Of a DNA stretch of 64,000 bases, positions 1 to 10,045 are shown in pieces. Both the position numbers and the translations under genes were made by a program. This stretch comes from Pochonia chlamydosporia 170 (Eukaryota > Ascomycota > Sordariomycetes > Hypocreales > Clavicipitaceae). The notes under the pieces were generated by a model, which was not told the DNA's origin, searched no databases, and saw nothing but the letters and a program-made list of their open reading frames with translations. The DNA is taken from NCBI RefSeq assembly GCF_001653235.2, contig NC_035793.1:434001-498000 (forward strand), in the 5' to 3' direction. Every line of letters starts with the position of its first letter. The first letter of the stretch is position 1.

Positions 1-2351
1 TGGTCATATGACCGGCTGGGCAAGGGTAATCCAGCCTCAGAATAGAACATTTCAAACGGCATGTCGGTTGTTCTCTGAATTGTTGGGACCGAGGGTGTGC
101 TTGTTGGAGAGTTAATGTATTTGCACGCAACATCATACATCAACTTGAAAAGCCGCAGCTGTTTCCTGTAAATGTCTGGGAGAGTCGGCGGCAAGAGCTG
201 CAACGTCTCAACAACGGCAGATAGTTTCCCCAAATGAGTTTCATCACGGGTTTCAATAACATGACAGAAAATCACGATAAATGGAATGAAAGGAGCGGAT
301 AGAAGAGCCCTACGGAATCGTGATGCTTCGTTAGTGGCCTCTCCCTGTTGCGGATATAGAGGAACATCTTACCATTGCACATATAGTTCAACAATGCTCA
401 TTTCGACATCTTTGAGAATATCCAAGCAAGCTCTATGCTCTTCAAGACACTGATTTGCGGTATGTAGGCATTCCGGGCAAAATGCCGAACCTCTGTCTGT
501 GGCCGGCCGAATGCTGCGGTACACCAGAGTGAGCGTTGCTAATTGAGATATTCTCTCAGCTCTCATCATTATGTCAATTACTTGTCCGCCTATGTCCTCG
601 ACATTGTGATGGGCAAAGTATGCTTCCATAGCGCCTGTCGTAGTGAAAACTCGTTCCAACTCCGCCGCAATTTCTCTAGCACGAACGTCACGCACGTCGG
701 TTGACTCAGCAAGAGCGCTTAAGCTGTATATATCGTCGTAAATTTTGCCATGTAATGTGGCAGTCTCGATCCACCCAGGAAACACTGTCATTGTCTGGTC
801 AGTCGAATAGATGTCATGTGTCTGCACGCGAAGAGTTATGTCGCCATCTCGTAGTGATGATGGGCGATTCAATCGTAGTGCAACCATTTTGTCGAGCATG
901 TAGATGGACCAGAAGAGTTTGGTTCTGCGCTGTTTGGAATAACTTGTTTCGGGCGTTGCCAAAGCCTCCCTATTGTACCCAAGAGTCTGGCAGATCTGAC
1001 ATGCTACCACTAAGGAGTTCCAAGCCATGGATAGTTGAAATGATTGGAGATAATAAGCGGACTAGAAATTGATTCAGCACAATAATGAAAGGGAGGCTTG
1101 ACTGCTGGTATTGCATCTTACAGTCATATATAAGGCTAGGGCAAAATCGAACGAGGCTGGTATGTTGAAAGGCATGCCCGATAAAATGGCTGTAAGATTT
1201 TCTCGAGAAAGAGCTCCTTGGGCATAGAACTCCTTCTTTAGGGAATCGTCACTCTCTGCATTACCACATTGAACGAAGAGGCGATGGAGGCCGCAATGAA
1301 CTATGAGGGTATCGGCCAGAGATGGCTTTCCGGAGTATACAGTCATGAAATACTCAACGAATTGACTGACGCTTTCAAATTCCATAGACCAAAGTAGTTT
1401 AAGCCACGTTGACTCTTGCGTGGAGTTAATAATACTGAGCTGGTTGGCGGCAAATGGAAAAGAGTTCATACGTACCTCGTAGGCGCTGGAGTGCCAACAT
1501 CGCTATCTGCATAGGCGGCAGGGATAATCCTCCGACGCTTGAAGCGTGTGGTATGAGCCTTGCAACTGTAGGAGGGCCCTTTTTGCGTTTGTACTGGGTC
1601 GCAACTAGGGATTGCTTCAGGGCATGGAGACTTGACTTGACTTCGGGCAGGTGCTCCATTGGATGCGCACTATCAACAAGCCTTTCCGCTAAATGTGTCG
1701 CAAAGGCTGCTTGAGATTCTAATGCCACATCGCCCCCGATACCAGCCCCCGAGTCGTCATCGCTCTCATTATATTCAGGTAACTGAGGCGTCGTGTATGA
1801 AAATGCTGCTGTATTCGTTGACGTAGGCTTTTCTGGCTTGGAGGACGACGACCCGAGCTTGTCGAGGGAAAGGCATATGTGGTCAATCTTTCTGGAGATC
1901 TCATCGAGCTTCTGCTCGCTGGAAGAGGAGTCAGGCATGCAAGTTGATCGCTAATGCTCCTTTCCGAAAGAGAGACTTACTATCCTTGGGAAACTCTCAC
2001 TTGTTTTCGCTTGGTCCGGGGTTTATACCCAGCTGGATAGGTGCAGCCGAGTTGTTTCCGTGAACACGGACCGCATGGATACGTGCGATCACATCGTACC
2101 TTGGGGTTCAACGTCAGCAGGTATCGTTCAAGATTGGAGATACGAAAGTCATGAATCATGATGTACCTTTCGTTGCCGGCAATGGTCGCACTTGTATGCA
2201 GAGTATCAGCTGGCTTTCTAAGTCTAAAGCGGCCGCAGAATGGCCAAACAATGAAATGGAAGAATCTTACAGACAACTTGTAAATTGGGACTTTGCGCTC
2301 GTCGTGGGTGCCACTTCCGTCGAGCTCGTCCTTGGCTCCTTCCATGCCCAT
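1..2351 (-). CDS. Zn2Cys6 transcription factor with fungal-specific TF domain (3' end outside window)
   Basis: Likely nuclear DNA-binding regulator. Seven exons on the minus strand: 2351-2271, 2190-2167, 2099-2001, 1950-1476, 1414-1122, 1061-373 and 309 to the window edge; every join keeps phase. The zinc cluster is C28-x2-C31-x6-C38-x5-C44-x2-C47-x6-C54, followed by a basic linker (KPRTKRKQ) and a short Glu/Lys/Ser-rich dimerisation-like stretch. The middle-homology domain contains the typical block beginning SAYYLQSFQLSMAW, then LFWSIYMLDK. The finger is assembled from three exons, one only 24 nt long (CDHCRQRK). ATG 2351 was chosen because the exon then splices in phase to the finger; an ATG two codons downstream is equally possible. 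The C-terminus lies left of base 1. Divergent from the ABC transporter at 3383, so it may control it; that is inference. The targets are unknown. Confidence 0.88.
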
Positions 2352-3382
2352 CAGGACGCAGGGGTAGCTCCTTCCAAGGATGGTTGAGGCAACTACTTTC
2401 CCAGAAGATGCAAGGGTACCAGCGAATCCTAAATTGATGTAAAATACTGTAAACTGAAAAAGAACCTCAATCCGATGACGTGGATGGATGCCAGGTAGGA
2501 AGCCGACAGAGGCATTGCTAGCACTTGAGATCTTGGCTGTTCGGCCGTTGCGGATCCCGCGGCCCTGCGAGTCCGATTGCAGTGCCACGATGCTAAACCT
2601 TGACCAGTGGCTATGCCCTGAGCAGTGTAAGGTGTATTTTGCTGCTAGCGGGTCAAATTGACCATGCATTTGTTCATTACAGGGAATAGCCAATTTGTCT
2701 CAAATCATGGTAAAAACATGAGATTTATATGAGCATTGGTGAGTGTAATAGGAGAGAATATGTCTGATTTACGCCTACATGCACACTGAACATTTCTACA
2801 GTGATCATCGTTCGTACTTTAATAAGAAACAACCATCATTGTAATCTTACCCTGACTCAAAAGCTTCGGTCACCTCAATGCTGGTGCCTACAGGGACCTA
2901 AAGGCTTGGCAAAGATAACACATTCTGCCATCATTTGAACCCTGAATCAGATCACTCATCCTCGTCATCAACGTTGAAAGCTTGGCATGCGATATGTGAC
3001 GTTGGCGCTTCTTCGGACCCTCCGAGTTGCCGATAGTGGAGAAGGATGCTGTCTTGATTCTGTAAGGCAGCGCTCTCTCGGACAAAACATCTTAGACCAT
3101 GGCTCCGAAAATCCTTTTATAAGGTAAGACAGTAGATTATGTTTATCTTGGTGACGTGTTTAATGGGGCGGTGGAATATGAACCAGAAATTTCTGTTTTC
3201 TTTAAATTCCCACAATGTCAACCCCGAAGCAAATGTGAAGGACAATATTTTATTCCATCGTCATACTTCACACTAGACCGCTATTCTCTTTGTATTTATA
3301 TCTTCTTTCTTTACAAAAACAGGCATCGTAATTAAAACCGCTCTTTCTAAGTCACGTCCTGCAATTCCAAAGTCCCGTATTC
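2352..3382. promoter_or_regulatory. Shared divergent promoter of the regulator and the ABC transporter
   Basis: About 1 kb without a convincing gene lies between two start codons that point away from each other. The only notable element is a TCGG-N5-CCGA palindrome at 3013-3025. AT-rich pyrimidine tracts precede the transporter start. A 65-codon minus-strand frame at 2888-3085 has no recognisable features and is not called. Confidence 0.55.
3013..3025. promoter_or_regulatory. TCGG-N5-CCGA palindrome, candidate zinc-cluster site
   Basis: The sequence reads TCGGACCCTCCGA, an inverted CGG/CCG pair with a 5-nt spacer, the layout used by homodimeric Zn2Cys6 proteins. It lies in the shared promoter of a Zn2Cys6 gene and an ABC pump. 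The same core, extended by one base on each side, occurs twice in the regulator/P450 promoter at 61.6-61.9 kb. A single short palindrome can arise by chance. Confidence 0.35.
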
Positions 3383-6300
3383 ATGGCCACCGCTGAAAAA
3401 GGGTCCCCAGCTGGGACTACACCGGACGCGGTGCAGACACAGCCAAGTGAATCATCATTAGAGAAGGCAGGGGGCCTCAAAAGCTTTGCTGTGAGTGTCA
3501 TCATCTTGAAAATAAGAGATGTATCCTTAAAGACTAACACAGCTCCCAGCGTGTCTTCGCTTATGGCCAAACCACAGAGTACATCCTCCTCTCCATTGGC
3601 CTTCTTGCCTCTGCTGGATCTGGAGCAGCGTTAGCAATGGTTAATCTCGTTATTGGTAAATTCATCTCCGTCATGACCAACTTTACCGCGACCGGATCGC
3701 CCCCAGACAACTTCATGTCGGAGGTTTCCAAGTATTCGTACGTGCGTGTCTACTTGTGTCTTGCCATAAACACCACTGACACCGTATTTCAACAATAGGC
3801 TCTACTTTGTCTATATAGGTATTGCAAGGCTCGTCCTCACATACACCTACTCGTCTCTCCTTACCTACGTTGCCCTCAGGATTACGAGAAACATTCGATA
3901 CGCATACCTACGTTCAGCGTTACGCCAAGAGGTCAGCTTTTTTGATCACGGCACCGGAGGCTCTATATCTATGCAAGCCACTACAAATGGAAAATTAATA
4001 CAATCGGGAACATCTGAAAAACTTGGTCAGGTTTTTCAAGCTGTGTCCACCTTCATCGCAGCTTTCATTATTGCCTTTGTCAGCCAGTGGAAGCTTACTC
4101 TAATCTTAATATGCATTGTGCCGGCTTTATTGATTGTGGTTAGCATTGCTGCAGCATTTGATGCAAAAATTGAGACGGATATTCTCAAAACGTACGGCCA
4201 AGCCGGCGCGTTCGCAGAGACAGTCCTCGGCAGCATCCGGACCACGCACGCCTTCAGCCTTGGTGAGAGAATGGTGCAAACATACTCCGAGTTCCTCAAA
4301 AAGGCGAGAACCTTGGGAAACAAGAAGAGTCCACTTTATAGCATCATGTTTGCCGGAGAGTACTTTATCGTGTTTGCTGGTATGGGTTTGGCGTTTTGGC
4401 AAGGGCTGGGGATGCTTGCCAGAGGAGAAGTCAAAGAGATTGGCACCATTTTCACGTAAGTTCGCAAACCACACCTCCATTGTGAAGCCAACTCCCAAAT
4501 TGACATAGTATGAAGTGTCTTGTTTTCGGTAATCATTTCCGCTGCAATGATCAACTCTGTTGCGCCGCATATGGTCACCTTCAGCCGCGCTGCTTCTGCT
4601 GCCGCCGAACTATTTGTGCTCATCGATCGTCAATCTGATATCAACCCGTTTGATGAGTCCGGGGACAAGCCGCTGAACACAAATGGGGAAATAAGCCTGG
4701 AGGGGATCAATTTCAGTTACCCTACTCGTCCTAATATTCGCGTGTTGAACAATTTCAGTCTTTCTGTCCCAGCTGGAAAGGTCACAGCTCTGGTGGTACG
4801 TAACCTGACTTATACTCAGGATTAGCGTGTCTAACATATAGCAGGGGGCAAGCGGTTCCGGTAAGAGCACCATAATCGGACTGATCGAGCGTTGGTACAA
4901 CCCCAGCTCGGGCACCATCAAGCTGGACGGTAAGGATATTCGGGGTCTAAATTTGAAGTGGCTTCGAACGAACGTACGTCTGGTTCAACAAGAGCCTGTA
5001 TTATTCAATGGGACCGTTTTCGAAAATATCTGTAACGGGCTAGTTGGTACAGAATGGGAATTCGAACCGTCACACTTACAACTCGAGCGCGTCAAGGCAG
5101 CGGCCAGGACTGCTTTTGCTCATGACTTTATCGAAGACCTTCCTCAGGGATACAACACTCGTATTGGAGAACGGGGCGGCTTACTATCTGGGGGACAAAA
5201 GCAGCGGATTGCCATTGCCCGAAGCATAATTTCAGAACCCAAGATTCTGCTTCTCGACGAGGCGACCAGTGCGTTGGATCCCCACGCTGAGGGCATCGTG
5301 CAAAAAGCCTTAGATGAGGCATCAAAGGATCGGACAACGATTGTAATCGCTCATAAACTCAAAACCATCCAGGGGGCGGACAACATTGTCGTCATGAAGC
5401 AGGGAATGATAGTAGAGCAAGGAAAGCACCATCAGCTTGTTGGTCTTGACGGAGCATATGCCAAGCTTGTTAAGGCGCAGGATCTCTCACCACAGAAGGG
5501 CAACTCGGGGTTATCTGATACTTCAGATGACGAAGATGAAAACTCACCGGAAGCTATTAAAACACTAACTAGAAGGAAGACTTCTGAAATGAACGCAATA
5601 CTAACACTCACGGATCGTGAAAACTATGCACTTCACCAAGTCACGGGAGTATTTACTACCGTACTCAAACTTGCTCGAGCTACACCGGAAATCAAATGGT
5701 GGTATGCTATTACATTGCTGGGTTGCGTGGTTGGCGGTAAGTCGGCCGCAAACAACTGATCCATCTAAACCGTACTAATGATAGATAGCTGGAATTTACC
5801 CTGGCCAAACTCTCCTCCTTGGCAATGTCCTCGACTTGCTGAACAGTCCAAATATGAAAAGCCGCGGCAATTTTATATCTCTCATGTTCTTTGTCATGGC
5901 TATCGGGCTTGGAGTGGTATATGCCGTTATTGGTTGGACTTCGAACGTTATTGCTCAGGTGAGCTTGCCAACGGGAACTGAGAGTTACCCTTTAAAGAAG
6001 CTAACAAAGCTCATTTAGACGTTTAGTCAAAAGATCCGATGCGACATGTTCAAAGCCCTGCTTCGTCAAGACCTTCGCTTTTTCGACCGCCCAGAAAACA
6101 CGGTTGGTTCTTTAACAAGCAAAATCGACTCGAACTCCCAATCTGTATTTGAACTCATGGGCTTCAATATTGCCCTTATCGTCATGTCCATGGTTGCAGT
6201 GGTTGCCTGTAGCATCATGTCGATATCTTATTCTTGGAAGCTCGGCCTTGTAGGAGTCTTTGCTGGTCTCCCACCCATGCTTCTAGCCGGCTATGCTCGA

Positions 6301-7657
6301 ATTCGCGTCGAGACTAAGATGGATTCTGAAATTGACAAGAAATTCTCCAAGAGTGCGTCCATCGCGTCCGAAACTGTCACTGCCATTAGAACCGTTTCGT
6401 CGCTTGCTATCGAAGAAGATGTTCTGCGAAGATACACTACTGAGCTAGACACCGCGATTAGTGGATCTAAGGCATCGTTGTTTACCATGATGATCTGGTT
6501 CTCGTTTACCCAGTCGGTGGAGTACTTCATTCTTGCGCTTGGCTTCTGGTATGTGTTCTTTTAAAGTCGAATGCCTCATTGTCAAGCACTAATGATAATC
6601 CTCAGGTGGGGATCTAAGCTCGTCTCGCAAGGCCAAATCACATTCGTCCAGTTCTTCAACTCCTTTATGGCGGTTTACTTTTCCGGACAAGGCGCCGGAC
6701 AGATGTTTAGCTTTGCAAGCAGCTTTACGAAAGCCAATTCCGCCGCGAATTACTTCTTCTGGCTTAGGAGTTTGGAACCAACTATTCGGGAAACGACAGA
6801 AAATGAGAACAACCGCCCCCAAAAGAACTGTAGCTCGTATGATTTTCAAAATGTGGAGTTTTCGTACCCTCTTGCACCCCATAATCGAGTTCTAAAGGGA
6901 ATTTCACTCAATGTAGGTGCTGCGTCGAATGAGAACTACCAACGGAGTGTACTAATTGAGCGTCAAACAGATCGAGCCTGGCCAATTCGTTGCATTTGTT
7001 GGTGCATCTGGATGCGGTAAGAGCACAATGATATCACTGCTGGAACGATTCTACGACCCAACAAATGGTTCAATCATTATTGACAACCGCCATGCCATGA
7101 ACGACTTGAATCCACGATTGTACCGCGCCTGTGTTTCTCTCGTCCAGCAAGAACCAACACTCTTCCCCGCTAGTATTCGTGAAAATATCGCCATGGGCAT
7201 CGACCGGGGCATCAATGACAAGGAGGTAGATGACAAGACCATCGAAGCTGCTTGTCGTGCAGCCAATGCGTGGGACTTTGTCAGCTCGCTCCCAGATGGC
7301 CTGGCGACACCCTGTGGCACGAGTGGAAGTCAACTCTCTGGCGGACAAAAACAGCGTATTGCGATTGCCCGAGCTCTTATACGTAACCCGAGTGTCATCT
7401 TGCTAGACGAAGCAACAAGCGCTCTGGATACCGAGTCGGAAAGAATAGTTCAGTCAGCATTAATGGATGCAGCTTCGTCTGGCAGCAGGATCACCATTGC
7501 TGTTGCGCATCGGCTGTCCACCGTTCGAAATGCAGACAATATCTTTGTGTTTTTTGGAGGGCGGATTGTGGAGGCTGGCTCTCACAGTGAGCTTATCTCT
7601 CAAGGAGGAATGTATAAGAAGATGTGTGAGGCTCAGAGCCTGGACTCTGCGGTGTGA
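3383..7657 (+). CDS. ABCB-type full multidrug ABC transporter (P-glycoprotein-like)
   Basis: ATP-driven export pump of the plasma membrane or a vacuole. Nine exons: 3383-3490, 3550-3737, 3799-4455, 4516-4795, 4845-5736, 5789-5958, 6019-6548, 6606-6912 and 6971-7657, giving 1272 residues, normal for the TMD-NBD-TMD-NBD family. NBD1 has Walker A GASGSGKST near residue 412, signature LSGGQKQRIAIARSI, Walker B ILLLDEATSALD and H-loop His (VIAHKLKT). NBD2 has GASGCGKST near 1055, LSGGQKQRIAIARAL, VILLDEATSALD and AVAHRLST. Both sites therefore look catalytically complete. The linker between halves is acidic (SDDEDE). ATG 3383 is the first in frame and its exon splices in phase. Substrate cannot be told from sequence; toxin, drug or metabolite efflux is typical of the family. 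Divergent from a Zn2Cys6 gene. Confidence 0.95.
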
Positions 7658-9371
7658 TTTTGGTAATCGCAGAATAGGTTCCTTATTGCATGTGGTTGAA
7701 CTGAGAGACATAGAATGTCTCGCAAATATAATACTGTATAATACAAGAATTATTGCGCCGAGAAGTCCTTGTCAATTAAGAGAAAATCAAGCTCCTTGAG
7801 GCACGATTTGCAACACTGCATGATAGAAGTTTTACTTTGTTGCTTTTTGGAATGTTGGAGACGGTTTCAAGTCCGAGAATCTGCCCATAGTTTGACTAAT
7901 GTTGCTGGTCTGGACCTGTCTGCCCTATTTTTTTGATCATTAGGACCAATTGAAGCTATCAGCACTTTGTGGATGCTGAACTCGGACAACTCCCGGCGAC
8001 CTCGCCCCCATTCTTGGTTTTACATCGCGTCACTGTGTCGAAGTTATAGGCTGAGTGAGGCTCAGCGCCTATGTGAAACCTTGCGATGTCAGCGAGACCA
8101 GCCACACGGCATGCAAAAGCACAGCCTGAGTTCCCGGTCCTGTCTATGAAGTAACATCATGTAGTCCCATATCTCTAGGTATATTGGTCTAATGCATGAA
8201 ATGTACGTGTTTAGGAAGTTGAGGTTTCTGAACGTAACGCCAGCCTCTATCACTAACGGCAACACTCATCGATTCCATACCATCTACATCCCCAACCCGA
8301 CCGGGGTTACTGGATTCCCCACGGCGTTTTATTACCCATCCATCAAAGCTTAAACGGGCTTGGCAATAAAACAGGACGAAACGTGGGGGCGACGGAGGTG
8401 GCCCTGTCCTCGGTCACCCTGCAAATTGGAAGAGTCTCCCTGGAAATTACCTTACAGTAGAAATGAAGACAGACAAAATTGAGCTGTAACAAGCCACGTG
8501 CTTTTCGGACGCCGCCCGAACTAGTCTTGGGCCATGGTTTACAATTGACCAATGCAGCATGGGGAAGTTTGCCTCGTGTTTAGGAATAGTTTCAGGAATC
8601 AGGACCCTGGCAAGGCGAATACCCACTGGGACCTGTCAACTCGTGCCAAGAGATGAGATCGTCTGAGAATAGATTGACACCCTAGATCACCTCCTGCGGT
8701 AAACAGAACGAGGTAGTCTGTGGGTAGCCTGGACAATCACTAGGGCGATCACTTTAGCCAGTTTTACGAACTTGGGATTGAGAGAGCAACCGGAAAACCG
8801 GCAGCTAAGCGGTATTGATAGTCTTTAGTCAAACGCGGACGTGGCCAGATTACGTGGATACGATGCCATAAACACAACTATGTGAGACTGCAAATAGAGC
8901 AACGTCAATTCACAGCCCAGTCGTCCTCGTTTCGACATGCCGACTGCCGTAATTGCACTGCTAATTGGCACTTGTGTACGCAGGCAGTAAGAATCAGGGT
9001 TTCGGAGAATGAGTTACCGGCCCACACGCCGAGTCAATTCTTCAAGGCTATGTCGGCGCTTCCTAGTCCCAGTTATACGCCACGAAGCTTGATTTGCTGT
9101 TTCCCCTGTGAGTTTGTTACAGAGTCTGGGTCCATGTTATAAAAAAGATTCTATTAGGACGAAGAAGTGTTCCAAGCCTCGGTTTCATCTCAAGTTGTCC
9201 TTTTGATGGGCCCCGCCACGAAATTGAAGATGTTAATGTAGTCAACATGAATATATATATTCCCTCACATCGTTGGTCGAACCCATTTCCAAAAATCACA
9301 TCCATCAACCGCTTTGCTTATTCATTTCTTCATATATCCCTTAAATATAAAATTTCTTCTTGTTTGACACA
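7658..9371. other. Intergenic, no gene seen
   Basis: About 1.7 kb downstream of the ABC transporter. Only short uncorroborated frames (60-86 codons) occur, with no splice-compatible extension and no recognisable motif. The last 120 bases are AT-rich, with ATATATATAT at about 9250 and a TATAAA-like run just before the secreted-protein start at 9372, and are probably its promoter. Confidence 0.5.
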
Positions 9372-9848
9372 ATGAAGTTGACATTCGCTACCGTTCTGCT
9401 TCCTTACCTCCTGCACAGCGCTCTGGCAGCGCCTGCAAACACCGAGCGTGGCCTTGACACTGACGAACAAGACGTCGAAGAGAGAGGTTTCGACATCAGG
9501 GATGCGCACCCTCTGGGCGTCCGCGGCGCGGGCGTAGGAAATGCCGCCAACAATGCGAACAACGCGGCCGGAACTCAAGTAGCTGTTGTAGACGCTACGC
9601 AAACTGCTGCTGCTGTCGTGGATGCTACCCAGGCTGCGGCGGCCGCGCAGAGCTCAGCTGCCGCAAACAACGCCGCGGCCAAGAAGAAGGCCAAAGGCAA
9701 GGGAAAGAAGAAGGGAAAGGGTAAGGGCAAGAAGAAGGGAAAGGGTAAGGGCAAGGGGAAGGGTAAAGGGAAGGGCAAAGGAAAAGGCAAGGGCAAAGGA
9801 AAGGGTAAGGGCAAGGGCAAAAAGAAGGCCGCAAAGGTCGTAGTCTAG
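9372..9848 (+). CDS. Secreted Gly-Lys repeat protein
   Basis: Unrecognised small secreted protein of 158 residues from a single exon. ATG 9372 is chosen because it starts a clear signal peptide ending in SALAA-PA. Next comes an acidic segment with two possible Kex2-type or Arg-processing spots (TERG, EERG), then an Ala/Asn/Gln-rich region with a duplicated AVVDATQ unit. From about residue 104 the chain is almost pure Lys and Gly in a KGKGK pattern interrupted by KKK, ending AAKVVV. The tail is encoded by an imperfect AAGGGYAAGGGC-type hexamer repeat (about 9682-9834). The calculated character is extremely cationic. A role in the wall, in adhesion, in binding nucleic acid or anionic surfaces, or in antagonism is possible, but none is shown by the sequence. 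Confidence 0.75.
   Translation: MKLTFATVLLPYLLHSALAAPANTERGLDTDEQDVEERGFDIRDAHPLGVRGAGVGNAANNANNAAGTQVAVVDATQTAAAVVDATQAAAAAQSSAAANNAAAKKKAKGKGKKKGKGKGKKKGKGKGKGKGKGKGKGKGKGKGKGKGKGKKKAAKVVV
9682..9834 (+). repeat. Hexamer tandem repeat encoding (Gly-Lys)n
   Basis: Purine-rich array of GGNAAG/AAGAAG units within the secreted protein gene. The third base of the Gly codon varies (GGC, GGA, GGT, GGG) while the peptide stays Gly-Lys, which suggests the peptide pattern and not only DNA slippage is being kept. Such tracts usually vary in length between strains. Confidence 0.8.
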
Positions 9849-10045
9849 AGACAATCGTCTCAGCAGGGCAGTCCAGTCTTCAAGAAGATCACAAAGATAT
9901 GACCTAGACAAATGGAACAAGTTTGGACTGTCATGAAACATGCTCTCCGTAACCCATAACTGTGGAACTGACTGACAAATCAAGAACCGAGTATTGACTT
10001 CCCAAAGTCGTTTATTTGTTTGTCACTTCCGAGAAACTACTTTCC

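Noticed and set aside
4127..4570. 147-codon antisense frame within the ABC transporter
   Set aside because: Overlaps exons of a well-supported gene and has no features of its own.
9575..9983. Antisense Leu/Pro-rich frames opposite the Gly-Lys repeat
   Set aside because: Shadows of the hexamer repeat; open only because of its composition.
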